Source: Branchiostoma floridae (Eukaryota > Chordata > Leptocardii > Amphioxiformes > Branchiostomatidae). From it: a stretch of DNA of 64,000 nucleotides. This document shows, one piece after another, positions 1-13,100 of the stretch (positions are counted from its first letter, which is position 1; every line of letters begins with the position of its first letter). A program made the position numbers and the translations under genes. The stretch covers positions 182,624 to 246,623 of the forward strand of contig NW_023365886.1 of assembly GCF_000003815.2 (NCBI RefSeq). The letters are read 5' to 3'. Under the pieces are notes generated by a model. It did not search any database and was not told the DNA's origin. It saw only the letters and a program-made list of their open reading frames with translations.

Positions 1-81
1 GGGGGTATGAAGGCAACAGATTAAAACAATTTATTTTTGTGTAATTCATCTGTACACCTGTTGATATTTACTAGTACTATT

Positions 82-1060
82 TGGTTTGTTTGTTGTGTAG
101 AATCTCGATATAAACCTGGCTGTAAACAACCTGCTGAGTCGGGATGATGAGGAATGATATGATATTTGTTTGTTTGTTTGTTTGTTGTGTAGAACCTGGA
201 TGTGAACCTGGCTGTAAACAACCTGCTGAGTCGGGATGATGAGGAATGATATGATGTTTGTTTGTTTGTTTGTTGTGTAGAACCTGGATGTGAACCTGGC
301 TGTAAACAACCTGCTGAGTCGTGATGATGAGGAATGATATGATGTTTGTTTGTTTGTTTGTTGTGTAGAACCTGGATGTGAACCTGGCTGTAAACAACCT
401 GCTGAGTCGGGATGATGAGGAATGATATGATATGATATTTGTTTGTTTGTTTGTTTGTTTGTTGTGTAGAACCTGGATGTGAACCTGGCTGTAAACAACC
501 TGTTGAGTCGGGATGATGAGGAATGATATGATATTTGTTTGTTTGTTTGTTTGTTGTGTAGAACCTGGATGTAAACCTGGCTGTAAACAACCTCCTGAGT
601 CGGGATGATGAGGAATGATATGATATTTGTTTGTTTGTTTGTTGTGTAGAACCTGGATGTGAACCTGGCTGTAAACAACCTGCTGAGTCGGGATGATGAG
701 GAATGATATGATATTTGTTTGTTTGTTTGTTGTGTAGAACCTGGATGTAAACCTGGCTGTAAACAACCTGCTGAGTCGGGATGATGAGGAATGATATGAT
801 ATTTGTTTGTTTGTTTGTTGTGTAGAACCTGGATGTAAACCTGGCTGTAAACAACCTGCTGAGTCGGGATGATGAGGAATGATATGATATTTGTTTGTTT
901 GTTTGTTGTGTAGAACCTGGATGTAAACCTGGCTGTAAACAACCTCCTGAGTCGGGATGATGAGGAATGATATGATATTTGTTTGTTTGTTTGTTTGTTG
1001 TGTAGAACCTGGATGTAAACCTGGCTGTAAACAACCTCCTGAGTCGGGATGATGAGGAAG
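82..1060 (+). repeat. Minisatellite made of a UBR5 acceptor plus exon head, 11 copies
   Basis: Each unit holds a TTTG-rich tract, the acceptor TTGTTGTGTAG and ~56 nt encoding [18 protein letters not shown]. Exon-like starts are at 101, 193, 281, 369, 470, 562, 650, 738, 826, 914 and 1006. Spacings are 88 (six times), 92 (three times) and 101 (once); the changes mostly come from TTTG and ATGAT slips. All copies except the last read straight into TGA (GAGGAATGA). The first copy is the most diverged. The copies are nearly identical, which points to recent expansion or homogenisation. The long antisense and sense ORFs here are by-products of the repeat. Confidence 0.95.
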
Positions 1061-1102
1061 GAGACAATGATGATGATGCCAGCGACTCCTACATGCCGGG
1101 AG
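1006..1102 (+). CDS. UBR5: UBR5 exon 1 of window: second half of the UBA domain
   Basis: The exon starts in phase 0 with [18 protein letters not shown], the last helix of the ubiquitin-binding UBA domain of UBR5. It runs on into an acidic stretch ([14 protein letters not shown]) and ends in phase 1 before gtgaga. It is the 3'-most of eleven copies of the same acceptor-plus-exon-head sequence, and the only one that continues past DDEE into a full exon with a donor. The other copies hit TGA at once, so this copy must be the one used in productive mRNA. The first half of the UBA domain lies on an exon left of the window. Confidence 0.93.
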
Positions 1103-4100
1103 GTGAGAGACATGGTACTCTTTTCATGCTTACTCTTCTAGTCATGTATTGCAAACAAAAAGCCAACCAAAAGAGGAAAGAATTGTTCAATTGTAAACTA
1201 AAATTCACTTTGGGTAGCAGAAATGTAATTTCAAGCTCACTTAATGCTGCCCACTTACACTAGGAAACAACCAGAGAAACAGCAATGGTTTTATTCAATG
1301 TACTGTATACTTGCTTCTTATCTTGATGTTTTGATTATCTTTCAGCTATCACCTGTGGCGCAAGCCAGGCTTTTAGCCAGGCATGCGTCAACGCGTCATC
1401 TGGACGCACTTTTCTTAGAATAACAAGAAATTTGATGCCCCTGGGCGCTCTATACTGGGGAAAAAATCCTCTAACAAGCATGAAATTCTGATTGACCAGG
1501 GATGCTACCAGGTCATCTGTGGTCACAGTCTTCTTCTGTGACCTCTGGAACAGTATTTTTGTCTCTTAGGAAACCTTAGAATGCACTGTTTTAACTTAAA
1601 ATCATCAAAAACTCTGCACCATGGAAGGTGGATGCCCCCAGACCCCCCTACAATAGTCACTTACCGCGACTCACCAATAAGTTTGGACTCCCTATTAATT
1701 ATAAAATCCTAGCTAAAAGCCTGGCGCAAGCGGCAGCACAACTTCACTGTTTGGCCACATGGATTGATTTCTGTTGATTGTGGGCCTAGGGTCTTAAAGC
1801 TGTTACAATTTTTACTTTCGCCTGCATGGCAAGGTTATGTTTTGAGTTGAGACATGATGTAGTGTCTCTATATTTTTTCGTTGTTTTTCGGGTGATCTCT
1901 CAAGGGCAAATTCACAATATGTTGTATCTGCCCCCTATATTGGCTACTGTGATACAAGTTCAAAATAGTATAATTGATTGTCCTGTTTGTTTTCCTTCCT
2001 CCCCAGATGACCTGATGTCCCTGTTGGATGCTGGACTCCACTCAGACCACCCCAGTGTGATCATTGATGCAGACATGTTCTCAGAAGACATGTTTGGTTA
2101 CGCTTCTCTACGGAGTAGAGTCAGGGGAGCTTCCAGATCCAGTGAGTAAAAGCCTCAAAAAGTTCAAACTTGCTTTTTTTTTTAAGTTGCAAGAAACGAG
2201 TTTTGATTACTATGAGAAAGGCCCAGGGCTTGAAATACATACGAAATACTTAAAATAAAATACATGATTCATAATACAGATCCTGTATTGTTTTAGTTTA
2301 CCTAATTTTGTTAAATGGCCAAAAAGCAGTTACTCAAGCAACTAGATATGATTTTGGAAACGGGCAGACGTTTCGGATAGTACCCACTATCTTTCGTCAG
2401 TGACACTGAAGTGATCTGGAATTAACTGATCTATGAATGAAGACAATTTTAGATGTCCAATAGGAGACATTGTAAGTCAAGCTGAAGACAATTTGTTAAA
2501 TCCTATTTTTTGCAATTTTTGTTATCGCCCAAATTACTGTTTGTAGTTTATTTTTGCAATCTCAAAAGATTTGCTAATTGCAACAAGTTGGGCCAAAGTT
2601 GTGGCTGTAGTTTAAGACTTCACAAAAAAACAGACATTAAATGTTTATTCTTGCAAACCCAGACCCAGGAGACCGTGATCGCGACTCTGACCGCGAGAGA
2701 GACCGTGACCCGGTGTTCCGTCTGCGGGAGCGCCCACGCTGGTTGGACAGCGCCCTGCGCGACGCGGCGGGGCTCGGGACAGCCAGCTCGGCCGGTAGCA
2801 CCAGCGGAACCACGGAGGCAAAGAAAACGACCAACCCTCCTCCCGAGACTCCGCTGTCGTTTGGAGAGGAACTGGAATGGTGGAATGAAAAGGTAGTTGA
2901 AATCTTTTGCAAGTGATTGATGTTTTTGTTCGTTATCAAGCATTGTGCCAAAACTGTGTGTAAATGTCTAATACTGTGATAGGATTCAGTTTATTCCGGT
3001 ACCTTTTTACCACACATAAAGAAAATTAATTTAAAAAAAAGAGAGTTGACATAATTTATAGATAATACTTTGTTCTGTACCATAACAGTACATGCTTATC
3101 ATAGAATATAGACAGTTTTGATGAATGTTATGCCTAAAACTTGATCACCTGGTTCTAATGTGGAAAACTTGGTTCAAATGTGAGGAATGTATTAGAATTG
3201 TCAATAAATAAACTGGTCAAAATGTGACATGCCCCATTTATGTATTGCTCCAACACATATAAACCTACACAGATGCTGCCCTATGGAAAAATAGGATGGA
3301 AAAATGATGATGAAAAAATATCTTTTTGTATCAAATTCAAGATTAAGGTACAAGTTAGAATGGTGAACACAATATTGAAGGAAGAGAAAAAAGTTTGCAC
3401 TGTTCATCGTACGTAATTGACATCTCCACCTTGTTGTTTCCCCAGGCGGCAGGAACTCCCCGGTTTGTCCACATCGCTGCCATGTACAGTGAGCTGATCG
3501 CAGTCAGTGTCTCAGGACAGCTGTACCAGTGGAAGTGGGCCGACCCCGAACCTTACTGTAACCCTGAGGTACATTTTGGCAACACCACAAGGGTGGCTTC
3601 CTTTGAATATGTAATTTGAACTGGTTAGATATAATGGAAGCTTCCTTCTACTTCATGTATTTATGTTTTGTTGTACTTTAGATGTAGACTTCATCATAAC
3701 TTACTACATTGTCCAGAAAAAACGGAATTTGTATCAGTCACATATCTGTGAGCATAAAAGTATTGTTGTCAAGGAGCACACTTATTATGGTAGTCTTATT
3801 CCAAACCCTTTTTATTTTTTTGACAGAACTCTGCAGTGCACCATCCACGGAGCTCAGCTCTGGGCCTGAATGGAGAGAAAGTACTGCTGATTTCTTCTTG
3901 TTCTGTACGAGCGTCTGCTGTTACTGAATCTGGCAAGGTAGGCAGGACTGGTTTGAAGTTTTTCGTCCTCTTTAGAGTAGCCAAGGAAGAATCTCGGGAA
4001 AATTAAGGAGGAAGCATACAAAAGAATTATTCATGCAAGACAATTGACAGTAAAATTGTTTGAAAACCATAATATTGTCCTTTTTTCATTAGATAGATAT

Positions 4101-7100
4101 ATGGTAAACTTTTGTCTTACATTGCATAACTAAGAGTTGTCAATGCAGGGTTATACAAGTTTGTTGGCCCCAGTCAAAGTATAATTTTGGCAAGTAGGAA
4201 GAGATCTAACACCTTAGTCTAGTAGTTAAAACATTGTTACTTGCTTTAAAGTATTGTTACATTTGTTTATTTAGAAAAATTAAAAGATTTCTTTGCTGCA
4301 AATTTTGTATCAAAATACAGTATCAAGTGAATATCAGGCCAGTGAAAATTGTTTTGGACCAGTAAATAAGCAAATTTTTGAAAACTTGTCCAAGTCTGTC
4401 TTCTGGCAAACAGCTCATTTTTCCTTCTGTCACAAACTCTTTCAATTTACTATCATGATATTGATCAATGATGTGTTCAAGACTCAGAAATGACATCATA
4501 TTGTTCTATTTTAACCCTAGGTTGCCACTTGGGTTGATGAAACTCTGAGCTCTGTGGCTACAAAGTTGGAACATCCAGCACAAGTGTTCCTAGAGTTCCA
4601 GGGAGAGAGGATGTCAGCCATTTACACCTGCTCACTCTACACCTGTGTGCACCTGGAGTCTGGGGGGCTCTACTGGTGGTGAGTAGCCAACCAGTGAGCT
4701 GCTTTCTTAGGATAGTCCTGTGATTGGTCAAATTTGAATATTGTCAGCCAATCAAGTGGCTTCTTGTCCTGCCACAGGTGGTAAGTAGCCAATCAGGGAG
4801 CTACTCTGTTTGGATAGACCTGTGATTGGTCAACTTTAAATGTTTTCAGCCAATCAGGTGGCTTCCTGTCTTTCCTTGTCCAATCACAGTATTTGTTTAA
4901 TACCAAGCATAAAACCATGCTTTAGCCAATCAAAATAGGTATTGTTGATGTAACATGTTGCCACCTGATCTAAATGTTAAAAGTACACCTAAATTTGATA
5001 ATTTAAATCTCTAATAGTGCGTAAAACTTAAGGAGAAATATAAAGAAAAATATTAATGATGAAACATTTGCCTTGCTCTCACTTGCAGTAGGTTGTCTGC
5101 CTAATCTAACTGTTACTTTGTACATTAAAACAATCTTTTGTTGAATCTTTTATCCAGGGATGCCCTTACCATTTAGCCATAAGAACATAAGATACCTGTT
5201 AAAAGTGCAATTGAAGTTTCATAATTTAAATTTCCAAAAGGGTAAAAGTTAAGAAGAAACAGAAAGAAAAATATTAATGACTAAAAGATATACCTTGCCC
5301 TTACAGCAAGTATTCTGCCTATAATGCAACATTAAAACAATCTGTTGTTGAATCTTTCATCCAGGGGTGTCCTACCATTTAGCCAGCGTAAGAAGCTTGT
5401 AGAGAAAGCTCGTACGCGGTCCAAGAAGAGCGGGACGGACACCAAGTCCAGTGACATCACCACAGGCATGCAGGTCTGCCTGCGTAGCTGCCCCATCTAC
5501 CATGCCGGCGCGCTCGCTTTTACGACCGTCGGGTCCGTGCCAAAAGTCGGACAACTCTTGGAGTCGGCATGGAACCTATCTGACACTTGCAGGTATGTAT
5601 CTGTATATCTGTACATCTGTTTCATGCCAGCTGCTTTCAAACAATTCAACCTGAATGTGTAAAGATTGTAAACTCTTTAAGAGATTAAAAGTTCAAATGA
5701 TGTAAACTGTATCTCCGTTATATACTTTGTCTGACCCTTGCCTCTTCCCTCATAACCTCAATGAAAAGTGGCCTGCAGTCTGCTGATTTGAGCTTCATTT
5801 GAGTAGACAAAGTTTGAAAAAAGCAAAGAAAGAAACAAAGTGACTACACACATTACGATTTCCACTTCAAACTGGCCAAAATTCATTCCTTATTGTTTAA
5901 AGTATAACAGATTGCTAGTAAAATGACATTTGGTGCTAAGAGTCTGTGTCAAGCAGAACATTTTGATCCTAAGTCTACAGATTCATATAATAATTTATTA
6001 ACTTACAACCTTTTATTTTTTCATCCAGGTTTAAGGTGCTGTCCCCACAGAAGGAAGATATCAAGTCAGGAAAGCCCGAGGGGGTGAAGGAAGCCAAGTC
6101 GGAGACTAAGACAGACATGGGCCCCCCTCCCTCCCCAGCCTCCACATGTAGTGATGCACCCTCTGTGTCCAGTGTGGGATCTCTCAGTACGTTGTGCTAT
6201 CTCTATACTTTCATGCGTTTCTTTTGAGGCACAAGTATCAACTAATAATCAGTTTGCAGTGTAACTTAACCCTTAAACTGCCGTGCTCGGATATATACGG
6301 GATAGCGTATTTCCCCGAAGTAGCAGTTTTGCGCACGTGTAGCGCACGAACCCCGGAAGTTAGGGACTTTGGCCTTGTTGGGATTCTTTTTGGAGGGCAG
6401 CGGCCAACCCTGGCACTGATATCATTTTATAGTGCTGAAACTCTGGCAGTTTAAGGGTTAACAGTTAACATGCTAAGCTAGAAAATGTACAAATTTTTCT
6501 TTTTATTCATTTTCCCCTTTTCAGACTCTAATTCTAGTAATTCAAACTATTCATTGGTGAACATTTACAATATTGCAATACTTGTGCTACTGTCCTATTT
6601 GGGAAAAAGGGGCCTCTCTAGGTAGTTACAGGCTTTTTAAAACAATACCACAGGCTGTTTTTGTACTACTTACAATGTTACCCCTATTTGGCCCATGGGA
6701 CACCCTGTGAATATTGGGCAATTTTGGGGCAAGGCCAGGCCCCTGGATTGTTTCTCTGAGAGTCTGAGTTAAAATACACTGGGACCCTGGAACAGATTGA
6801 CACCATCGCCTAATTGTGAAAACTTAAGAGCTTGAAAGTCATTTTCAAATTTGTGTCATTTTTGTACAACAGAGCGGAAGCGTCCTCTGGTGCTACCCAA
6901 GGAAGATGATGACTGCAAGGCCTCCAATGAGGAACGCTGGGCCCTGAAGGATGTGGTGTTCATTGAGGATGTCAGATCAGTGCCTGTTGGGAAAGTCCTG
7001 AAGGTAATGCAAAGATCATAATAACTTTGATCTATCTTTGATATCAGGGACATGTGTATCTACAGAGAGATTTTGTCAAAGCTAATGTTTTGTACCTAGG

Positions 7101-10100
7101 TATGTAGTCTTTTCCCGATAATGGATCAGGTAGAATACCAAGATACTGTAAATGCATAAATTTTCGCAGTGGTTTTATGTTGCCAATTCACCGCAAACTT
7201 AAAACCACCTCGAACATTTTTCCATGGCAGTGAACATTATTCCATGGCAAGAAACTACATTGCATAGTGCTACCGCAATAGGCCTTTTTCCTGCTTCCCT
7301 TGAAAATTAAATCCCCGTGAACTTAAATGCGTTTACAGTATGTCATCCAAATGTAAAGCTATAGATGCTTAGAAGCCCCTTTGGTTTCATACCTGCTGTC
7401 TTCGATTGTGCATAACCAGAAAATTCAAGTGAATCATTTGTCTTTACAATGTAGTTAACTACCGGATTCCGGCAGTTTTTTGTGTTATTCTTTTTTTTTT
7501 TTACATCTTTGTTGGAATTCTATCCCCTAGATCGATGGAGCGTACGCAGCGGTGTGGTTCCCTCACCAGCGCGACCCCAGCCCGACAACGAGCCACGACG
7601 ACCCGGCAGCGTTACTCCAGGAGTGTCGCCTACTGAGGAAGGATGAGCTTCAGGTGAACTTTCCTACAGCCATGCTGGTATCTACACTCTGTACTTCCAT
7701 TGGCTTATTCAAACTCAGCCTGCCTTCTCATTGGCCCATTCAAACACAAGCTGTGCTGTCATTGGTCCATTCAAATGTGGTTGTCAAACACTAGCTGTTT
7801 TGTCATTGGCTTGTCAAAAATGTGGCTGCTTTCACATTGCACATAGGCAAGTTCAAGCAGTTGCTGCTTTTTGTTAGCTTGACCACAGTGAACCTGCTTT
7901 CTCATTGGCCGATTCAAATTTAACTGTCATCGCTTTGTTCTGTGAGCTTGGTGTTACCTGTCGTGGCTGTATCTTCATTAGATAGTTTATTTTAGGATAA
8001 TTTAGGATAACTTCCACTTTGTTTCTGAAATTTGTCAACTGCAATGACAAAATAAAACGTAGAGACTGTAAGAAAAAAGAACAAATCTTAATACGCTTTT
8101 TTCTACAAGGAAGTATAAAAGACTGTTTCAGAGGTGTTCTTTTGATAATCTTGAACCCAGGCCTGTAATAGCTGTCCAGTGTATTCAATGCCTGTTCTAT
8201 TTCTCCCTGCTCCTCTCTCCTAGGTTGTGAAGCCCACTGCAGTGCCCAAGGTGCCTGACTGTTTCCAGCGAATGCCCAAGAAGCTGCCAGTGATGGACAA
8301 TGCCAAGATCCTAGCAGTCACTGTAGATAGCAGAGGTATTATATGTCCTGCTGTGAATTAAAAACTTTCCAGTTTAAACCAATAGTGTAAATTGTGCAAA
8401 GATTTCAAAATTGATATCAGAAAATACATACTAATGTCATAGAATGGCAATGTCAATTCCAAGGTCAGAGAATAAGATATGATAGAACAAGAAATTCAAT
8501 GAAGAATCCATTGTTCAGTATACCATACACTGACAAAGAGTTTGTAGTCATTTCTTCAACCCTCCTGACCACTTACTTTCATAATGACGGCAACTTTTTT
8601 TGCCCAACTTCTTATTATTTGCAGGCTCGCATCAGTCTTGGAGTTCCCATTTGTCATCCAGATAATCAAATCATAGCTTTACCTTAAAAAGAATCTTTTT
8701 ATTTGTCAGTCTGTGTCTGTATGAGTGTCTGTCTGTGTCTGTCTTTCTGTGATTACATCCTCAGTGCTGGATGTAAGTCCAGGCATCGAAATTCATTTTT
8801 GGGAATAGGTGCACTGGTGCACCCAACCTAGAGAATTGGGTGCACCAACATAATTTTGGGTGCACCATATAAAGTAAAGTAGAATTTCAGAATAACCTAA
8901 TTGCAAACCTACTAAATTTGTCATTTGAACGGAGCTCTTCAGAAATCGGAAGTACTATGACAGTCATTTCATTATCTTTCTAACACATAGATGTCAAGCG
9001 TATGATGTTTACTTAGTCAGGGCTCGAAATACACTTTTCAGTCAACTTGCACCTGTGCAAGTTAAGCCAAAGGTAACTAGCACCAAAGGAAACTTACTTG
9101 CACAACCCAAAATAGTGAACTGTTAACCCCTTATCTCCTCTTCTGAAAATTTGCAAATGTACGTGAGTAAATGGGGATACATACCGGTAAAGACCACATG
9201 TTTTGATATTTGTTTTTCCGTAGCGTATTTTATTTTTGGTTTGAAATTGTACAAACTGTTTCATAAAAACTGTGAATTTAGGCTCAATTAAAGACAATTC
9301 AATGTCTACAACTCGATAAGATCCATAGATTTCTTCTGGACTCATCCAGTGACATCCATCACAGTAACTAGTCTTAATCATCTCCAGAATGAAGTGGTAG
9401 AACAACTCAATACAATACATATAACTGGAAAAACCAGTTGAACTTATTAGTATGCAAATGTAACTCATATGCAAATCAAGGTAAGACAGCACCATAGGAA
9501 TCATTAGCATTGTAGAGATGGATTTGTCTAAAAAAAATAGTTTACCTGGATGTCTAACCAAATTTAGAAATAACAAATTTAGGCTTTTTTTTATTCAGTG
9601 TTATTTTCTTTTACCTTTCAATGACAGACAATATTCTCGGTGTGTGTAAGCTTTTTCTAATGTCAGGTATTAGAGGACAAAAGTAACTTGCACTGGTGCA
9701 AGTTTGGTCTAAACTTACTTGCACCACACCAATTTTACCTGCACAAACTTGCATATGCATGTGGTATTTCGAGCCCTGCTTAGTATACTGACATCTTAAC
9801 ATACATAAGCCTATATGCACAGCTCCAATTTTGGGTGCACCTGGGTGCACAGTATTTCGAGCCCTGAAGTCCCATATTGATAAGACAAATTTTGTTTGTT
9901 TTTCCCAGAAAATTAATATTTCCAATTTTCTATTTCCCATTCCAAGCAGGCGTGCATGTCATCGCGAAGGTGGGGTCCCGGCTGATGTACCTGGTGTACG
10001 ACCTCGGCACGGGGAAGGCGGAACAGGAGAGCCTGTTTCCGACAGATGCCACAGCTTTCCTCGGTCATGCAGAAAACTCCATCACTCTGTACAGTGGGGG

Positions 10101-13100
10101 ACAGGTAAGAATGAGGCTGTGAAGAAAATCACCAGAAAAGGATAAAACAGAAAATATTCTTTATAATTTCTAAATGGTTATTTGAGATAGGTAATACTTG
10201 TATTTACATTTGGTCTTGCAGCTGTTTTATCTAATATACAGATGTATATGCAAGTATCCATACACTACTGATGAAAATGATTCTTTCAACTTCTTTCATG
10301 TGTTAAAAAAATTATAAATCAATACAATAAATGTTGAAGTTGGGCCACAGTCATAGCTATATTAGCATTTTCTTTTTTATCAAAAGTGCATTCTTCGAAT
10401 GAACTACTGTTGTTGTTGTTTTTCAAAGAGAGAATGTTTTTTAGTCTTAAACAACTTTGTTACCCTTAACATAATTGAAAATACCAGTGAGAATAGTTTG
10501 TTACAGTTTGCTAGCTGCAAGATGTGTTATACTTGGCAAAGCTGCGTACATTGTACATTGTGTAACATTATTAATACCCTGCTTCCAGGATGTTGTGAAC
10601 TTGTTGAGGGATGGAAACGGTGCCATCTACCCCCTGGCGAAGGACTGCATAGAGGGGATCCGTGACCCGGTATGGCTAGACCTGCCGCCGGCGCGCTGTA
10701 TCGGACTGGGGATCCAGTCTCTCATCGACCTACCCAGCTCTTCTGAACTCAAGAAGAAGGCAGCGGTGGTGGTACTGGCTTTTGAGGTACATACTGAAAT
10801 TATCCATTCCAGTTGGTAACTGGGAGGGTAGGGCATTTGTTGTAAGGGACAGAAAATGGGGTCCCATTTTTGAGGAGATGCCACAAGCATGATACAGGAG
10901 AAGGGCTGACAAGAAAACAGCAGGAATTTAGCCTCTGTGCCACTTGGCACTAAAAGTGAACTGTCAATAACAACACTTTGCATGATGTACAAAATGACCA
11001 ATAAAATGGTGGACGAACCGACTTTCCGTTCGTTCGTCCCATAGCCTTTTAATGAGCCGTAGGGGCAGCACAACATGTTGTGCTGTATCAATAGGCATTT
11101 TAGTCCCCTGGCGGCGCCTATCTCCTCTCCGACTTTTATACTGGCTATATTGATACAGATACAGATACAGATACAGATACAACACTAAAATCATCAACGA
11201 GTCATACCTATCATATTTTGCAACAATAAGTGACATAACTGAGTTAAGATAATTTCTTCTTCCCATGTCTAGACCCAACTGTTGATGCCCCATGTGCTGC
11301 GCTGTGACTACGAGTCTGTGAAACAATTCCTGTACTCCCTGGAGAGAGACACAGGTAGGTTTAACATGACCTTTACTATACAAGAACAAATAAGGGCCTT
11401 CTTTTAATTGTAGTACACCTTTTAAAAGAGTCTGTGAAGTGAAGTGTACTACAGAAGTGTACTAGAGCCTACGTGGCTCCGAGAAACCATGTGTTAAGTG
11501 AAACTTTAGTAGTCTTCACCAGGTCAGTTACACTGCAAACCATGAAGGTCAGAACATTTTTCAGGGTGCCTTGCATCAGGTACATGTACATGTAACTACA
11601 ATTTAACACTATCTAAATGTGTAATACTACAGTAGTTGCCAGTCTCTCAAGGCTGAAATTATTTCTTTTCTTGCAATGGAAGGTTCCATCAACACCCAGA
11701 ACACGATCCAGCAGGTCCTGAGCGAGCGTTGTGATGGCAACAGGAATGTGTTCCACGCCTGCGTCGCCATGTGCTGTCCGACAACCAACCAGGATAACAA
11801 CACCTCCAACAGTAACAATGGTAAGAACAGGACCAGTCTTTTTCATTAGTATTCCAAAAGAGATTTTTGTAGGTGTTATATCAAACTGTAGTCTTTATAA
11901 TACTTTGACTTTGACTCCATTTAGCTTGAAATTTCTGTTTGCTATTCTTCCTGTGGTCCTACACATAATACAATATTTTGTCGGAATTTTTAGACATCTA
12001 AACACAAAGACTTAAGTTTAACTTAAGTTCCCTAAAAATTACAGTGAAACAGTACTAGTAACCACCTCTGCAAGTTGGCCATTGTGGCCACATTTTGGTG
12101 AACCAAAGTTAACCTTAATTCGAAGTGTTAAACCTTTTCTTCAAGTCACTTCCGTTGTCACTACAGAAAATGTGTGTTAAAACGTTGCTGACAAACAAGT
12201 TACAATTTGTACAGAATAGCCAACAGCAATTGCAGTCTGACACAATATTGTAGGAACAGAAGTTTGGAGATTGTAGCAAATATGAGTTTTTATGACTTTA
12301 AAAATTTTGTGACTTTGGGAAAGCAGCAGTGTCAGGGTTGAATAAGCCCAATAGTCTAATTGCCCAGGGCAAGTGAAAGTGCTGATTGGGCAAGTAGATG
12401 TCCTGTCCCACTTACCCGATCAGCAAGCCACTTACCCGATCAGCAAGTAAGATTTTTCCATGAATTTGGTTTTGGTATACTCGTTACTATTTCAGTCACA
12501 GTATCAAGCATTGGTCAACACAGACAAATAGAGCTGATGATAAAATATTCCATTACTGGAAGTGAAAATAAATTTCTGGCAAGTAAAACGTTTGTTCAGT
12601 CATTGACAAGTAAATCTGTTATGTTTCTTACCCAAGTGAATTTTAGAAAGCTTGTCCAACCCTGAGTTTTGATTTCAAGTTCTTTTTCCCAACGTAGAAG
12701 CAGGCACATCTAACTCAGCACAATGGGAGTCCATCACCAGCAGAATCAGTGCAGTCAGTAACGCAGTGGACGCTCTGGCCAACGCTATCTCTGCTGCCTC
12801 CAGCTCCGGGGGTGGGGGGACAGGGTCAGGGGGGACTGGGGGGAGCAGCAGTGGAGGGACGGGGACAAGCACTCGCAGGTAAGGGAATACTTCTTGTGGT
12901 ATTTTATTTTATAACTTAAGGACACTAAAGTAGCCATATGGCTATCAATTTTCTATTGGTTACTCGGTAACTTGGTTATTGGTAAGGAGAAGGATAAACA
13001 AGTAAAAGGTTCTTACAATGGCCTGTAGTGATTGTATTCAAAGAAAAAGGGAGTCTTTTGATGTCAGTTACTTGCAAGGGAACAGGGATAGAAGATTTCA

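Noticed and set aside
21-1113. Antisense ORFs of 348, 355 and 229 codons at the left edge
   Set aside because: They read the antisense strand of the 88-bp UBR5 exon array. The unit is stop-free in all three minus frames, so the ORFs cycle through frames with no independent coding signal.
9094-9576. 160-codon minus-strand ORF in UBR5 intron 11
   Set aside because: Lies wholly inside a MITE, shows no domain, and the composition is AT-driven.
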